From: Microbacterium sp. LWH3-1.2
GTDB taxonomy: Bacteria > Actinomycetota > Actinomycetes > Actinomycetales > Microbacteriaceae
Direction: 5' to 3'
Length of the DNA: 64,000 bases
Assembly (NCBI RefSeq): GCF_040675855.1
Contig: NZ_JBEGIK010000001.1
Location: 3,658,001-3,722,000 of the forward strand
In this document: positions 61,998 to 64,000 of the stretch, piece after piece
How the letters are laid out: each line of letters begins with the position of its first letter
Position numbering within the stretch: the first letter of the stretch is position 1
The notes under the pieces: model-generated
The model's database searches: none
What the model saw: the letters and a program-made list of their open reading frames with translations, nothing else
What the model was told of the DNA's origin: nothing
Program-made: the position numbers and the translations under genes

Positions 61998-62800
61998 TAT
62001 GGCGCCCCGAAGCCGAGGTCGGTGAGCACGTGCCGGCCTTCGCCGCCGAGCACGAACGCGACGAACGCGCCGGCGACGCCGGGGCTCGCGGCGGCGGAGA
62101 GCGCCACGATCGGGTAGCGGTTGACGACGTCCTCGGCACCCCCTATCTCGATCGCGTCGACGGCGTCCGTGGTCTTCGCATCCGTCACGTACACGAGTCC
62201 CGCGTCCGCCTCGCCGGCCGCCACCTTCGTGAGCACCGCGGTGACGTTCTGCTCGTAGCTGTCGACGCTCGCCGTCACGCCGGCGTTCGACAGCAGCGTC
62301 GCCGACGCCGCGCCGCACGGCACCTCGGCGGCGCACAGCACGACGGTCAGGTCGGCGGTGGCGAGGTCGTCGAGACTCTCGACGTCCCCCGGGTTGCCGG
62401 CGGGCACCACCAGCACGAGCGTGTTGCCGGCGAACACCTGAGGGTCGGCGGCGAGCCCTTCGTCCACGACCTTCTGCATGTTCTTCTCGTCGGCCGATGC
62501 GAACACGTCGACCGGGGCGCCCTCGATGATCTGCGTCGCGAGGGTCGACGAGCCGTCGTAGGTGATCGGCTGCACATCGACGGACGGATGCCGCGCCTCG
62601 AACTCCGTCGCCAGCTCATCGAAGGCCGCCTTCAGCGACGCCGCCGCGTAGACCGTGAGGTCGCCGGTGAGCTCGGGCTCTGCCGGCGTCGATGCCGACG
62701 TCGCGAGCGGATCCTGGTCGGTGCCGGTCGCGCAGCCGGTGAGCAGCAGCGCCAGGGCGGCCAGCACGACGGAGGCGCGCAGGAGCGCGGAGCGCGCCAT
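61997..62800 (-). CDS. modA: molybdate-binding lipoprotein
   Basis: This exported binding protein of 267 residues has a signal peptide with lipobox LLTGC (Cys23). LTVYAAASLKAAFDELATEFEARHP, YDGSSTLATQIIEGAPVDVFASADEKNM and VLVVPAGNPGDV are ModA signatures; the SSTLATQI and ASADEKN segments line the oxyanion site. ATG 62800 follows the regulator stop by one base, so the two are transcribed together. Confidence 0.95.
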   Translation of the reverse strand: MARSALLRASVVLAALALLLTGCATGTDQDPLATSASTPAEPELTGDLTVYAAASLKAAFDELATEFEARHPSVDVQPITYDGSSTLATQIIEGAPVDVFASADEKNMQKVVDEGLAADPQVFAGNTLVLVVPAGNPGDVESLDDLATADLTVVLCAAEVPCGAASATLLSNAGVTASVDSYEQNVTAVLTKVAAGEADAGLVYVTDAKTTDAVDAIEIGGAEDVVNRYPIVALSAAASPGVAGAFVAFVLGGEGRHVLTDLGFGAP

Positions 62801-62801
62801 G

Positions 62802-63194
62802 TCAGCTCTTCGGTGTGTCGACGATGACGTTCGTGGCCTTCACCACGGCGACCGCGAGGGACCCGGGCTGGAGACCCAGCTCGCGCACCGCCTCGCTCGA
62901 CATGAGTGAGACCACGCGATGCGGGCCGGACTGGATGTCGACCTGCGCCATCACTCCGTCGGCCTGCACGCGGGTGACCAGCCCGACGAAGCGGTTGCGA
63001 GCGCTCGAGAGCGCGTCGGCGGGATCATTCGGCGATGCCGCCAGTTCGACGGCGTGCGCCGCGAGCGCGTCGCCGGGGATCTCGATCGGCGACGCCCCGG
63101 TCGTGGGCAGCGTCCCGGCGTCGACCCACCGCCTGACGGTGTCGTCGCTCACGCCGAGCAGGCGCGCGGCTTCCGCGATCTTGTAGCTGGCCAT
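62802..63194 (-). CDS. HTH-TOBE molybdate-responsive regulator (Mop-type)
   Basis: This 130-residue protein has a MerR-like helix-turn-helix (YKIAEAARLLGVSDDTVRRWVDAGTLP, 4-30) joined to a single TOBE/Mop domain (RNRFVGLVTRVQADGVMAQVDIQSGPHRVVSLMSSEAVRELGLQPGSLAVAVVKATNVIV). TOBE domains bind molybdate, so this is the likely mod-operon sensor and replaces the unrelated ModE. ATG 63194 is about 8 nt after a GATAGC -10-like box, so it is probably leaderless. Two similar palindromes lie upstream. Confidence 0.9.
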   Translation of the reverse strand: MASYKIAEAARLLGVSDDTVRRWVDAGTLPTTGASPIEIPGDALAAHAVELAASPNDPADALSSARNRFVGLVTRVQADGVMAQVDIQSGPHRVVSLMSSEAVRELGLQPGSLAVAVVKATNVIVDTPKS

Positions 63195-63209
63195 AGGCTC
63201 ACGCTATCA

Positions 63210-63252
63210 CCGCATCTGCGGCGTCACTCAAGCGATTTCACCGCAATTGCGG
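63210..63252. promoter_or_regulatory. twin palindromic operators of the mod operon
   Basis: CCGCATCTGCGG (63210-63221) and CCGCAATTGCGG (63241-63252) are two copies of CCGCANNTGCGG, each preceded by TCA on the plus strand and 31 bp apart (about three helical turns). On the minus strand TTGAGT lies between them, 17 bp before GATAGC, and the near palindrome fills the spacer of that promoter. Confidence 0.75.
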
Positions 63253-63339
63253 GTTGCGGCAGGGAATCACTCCGCCTGCATCGTCGGCTGGCGCCGTGCG
63301 CTCGTCGTTGCGGGTCGGCTCGGCGCGGTGATCGCTCAT
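63238..63339 (-). CDS. possible 33-residue leader peptide upstream of the mod operon
   Basis: MSDHRAEPTRNDERTAPADD, ending in NPQLR, is preceded by a strong GGGGAGCAGCAC ribosome site. Its last codons and stop fall inside the distal mod operator (63241-63252). It is hydrophilic, with one Cys and no known family. If transcribed it would precede the HTH-TOBE gene by 43 nt. It may be chance. Confidence 0.3.
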   Translation of the reverse strand: MSDHRAEPTRNDERTAPADDAGGVIPCRNPQLR

Positions 63340-63387
63340 GTGCTGCTCCCCGCGTTTCGGGAACGATAGGCCTCCCGAAGACGGCGA

Positions 63388-63421
63388 GGCATGGGCCTTG
63401 ACGTGGCATGGGCCTTGACAA
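63388..63421. repeat. tandem 17-bp repeat
   Basis: GGCATGGGCCTTGACGT is followed at once by GGCATGGGCCTTGACAA, 15 of 17 identical. Each copy ends in a TTGAC, which could be an alternative -35 or a repeated regulator site. Confidence 0.7.
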
Positions 63422-63515
63422 CGTGGCGACGGGAACGGCGGCTCCCCGCCGATGCATCGATCGGAGCTGCCGAACGAGCGGCCCGGGCTCCGACCCGCGC
63501 GGCTAGCCTGAAAGC

Positions 63516-64000
63516 ATGGCATTTCCCCCGCTCGTCGAGCCGGTCGCGGAGCTGACCGACGCCGAACGCACGCGCACCGCCCGTCACCGGGTGCTCGCTG
63601 GCTTCGGTGAGATCGCCCAGCGCCGGCTCGCCGCTGCCCACGTCGCCGTCGTCGGGGCGGGCGGCATCGGTTCTCCCGTCGTGCTGGCGCTCGCCGCCGC
63701 GGGCGTCGGCACCATCACGGTGGTCGACGACGACCTGGTCGAGGCATCCAATCTCCAGCGGCAGGTCATGCACCGTGTGAGCGACGTGGGCGCGGCGAAG
63801 GTCGACTCGGCCGTGCGCATCGCCACCGACCTCTCTCCCACGACCGTGGTGCGGCCGGTGCAGGCACTGCTCACACTCGACAACGCAGTGGAGCTCCTCT
63901 CCGGCGCACACGTCGTGGTCGACGGCACCGACACGTTCGAGACCCGCGAGGCCGTCGCGTCCGCATGCGAGCGGCTCGGCGTGCCATTGGTGTGGGGCGT
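63516..64000 (+). CDS. moeB: MoeB/ThiF-type adenylyltransferase (3' end outside window)
   Basis: This E1-like enzyme activates a sulfur-carrier C-terminus (MoaD or ThiS) by adenylation. The 161 visible residues give a HRVLAGFGEIAQRRL start, the nucleotide motif VAVVGAGGIGSPVVLALAAAGVG, VVDDDLVEASNLQRQVMH with the R-finger region, and VDGTDTFETR. TAGCCT six nt before ATG 63516 suggests a leaderless mRNA. The mod operon opposite favours a molybdopterin role, but thiamine use is possible; the zinc cysteines lie beyond the edge. Confidence 0.88.
   Translation, partial: MAFPPLVEPVAELTDAERTRTARHRVLAGFGEIAQRRLAAAHVAVVGAGGIGSPVVLALAAAGVGTITVVDDDLVEASNLQRQVMHRVSDVGAAKVDSAVRIATDLSPTTVVRPVQALLTLDNAVELLSGAHVVVDGTDTFETREAVASACERLGVPLVWG

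Larger units (their letters stand above)
63195..63515. other. divergent control region between the mod operon and moeB-like gene
   Basis: These 321 bases hold the twin mod operators, a tandem repeat (two copies of GGCATGGGCCTTGAC, starting at 63388 and 63405, period 17) and TAGCCT (63504-63509), the -10 of the moeB-like gene. A possible 33-codon minus-strand frame lies at 63339-63238. Confidence 0.6.

Noticed and set aside
1..64000. tRNA genes, rRNA, CRISPR arrays, prophage, intact insertion sequences
   Set aside because: I looked for T-loop words, regular spacer repeats, transposases, integrases and structural phage genes and saw none.

Overview
The window is a high-GC (about 70%), tightly packed actinobacterial chromosome segment, most likely from Microbacteriaceae (a Microbacterium-like genome). 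Points in favour: a DUF222-HNH (13E12 family) protein, SPW-repeat and DUF2510 proteins, F420/PPOX-type and LLM flavoproteins, many 4-nt ATGA/GTGA gene overlaps, several apparently leaderless promoters, and a strongly over-used ACGGATGC word. I see no rRNA, tRNA, CRISPR array, phage or intact insertion sequence. This is core or lightly accessory chromosome, with a few decayed gene fragments.

Layout. 1-3.1 kb: a compact three-gene unit (acyl-CoA-dehydrogenase-like protein, PIG-L deacetylase fused to a SAM methyltransferase, family-2 glycosyltransferase) that looks like a small unknown biosynthetic pathway. 3.2-5.6 kb: stress genes, dinB with a LexA-like box, a PRC-barrel protein and dps. 5.9-14.3 kb: the HNH/13E12 protein, a CmtR-like metal sensor with a cation transporter, a TetR/metallo-hydrolase pair, flavoproteins, a bifunctional-nuclease-family protein and an SPW/TetR operon. 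14.3-25.4 kb: a Na+/H+ antiporter, a cupin, a YcaQ/AlkZ-like DNA glycosylase with a DHFR-like protein, a truncated glycosyltransferase behind an HxlR-type redox regulator, its divergent quinone-oxidoreductase-like SDR, a Nudix hydrolase, an M18 aminopeptidase and a secreted lytic transglycosylase. 25.7-40.4 kb: a quinone oxidoreductase, an OafA-type acyltransferase, a trehalose-synthase-like GH13, SulP, msrB-msrA, gnd, a UbiB kinase, a PadR regulator and an FAD disulfide reductase. 40.5-43.7 kb: a complete OpuC-type osmoprotectant ABC operon. 44-47.7 kb: small membrane proteins, trhO and an amidase.

48-57.6 kb is a respiratory/molybdenum block: a HTH regulator with a four-cysteine C-terminus, fdhD-moaA, cydAB, a 5'-truncated esterase, and cydDC. 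After an SDR, a GNAT protein and an intergenic repeat, 60-64 kb holds modCBA with a HTH-TOBE molybdate-type regulator and the start of a moeB-like gene. Together fdhD, moaA, modABC and moeB supply molybdenum cofactor for a molybdoenzyme not in the window (fdhD points to a formate dehydrogenase), while cydABDC makes cytochrome bd.

Regulation is unusually readable. There are palindromes or repeats at dinB, the cmtR-like gene, the TetR/hydrolase pair, the SPW operon, the HxlR/SDR pair, padR, cydA and the mod operon. Convergent gene ends carry perfect hairpin terminators, three of them built from inverted copies of ACGGATGC. That word occurs about 40 times on the two strands, mostly inside genes, and behaves like an uptake-type or other genome-wide recognition sequence. 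This and the first three-gene unit are the best candidates for something undescribed.
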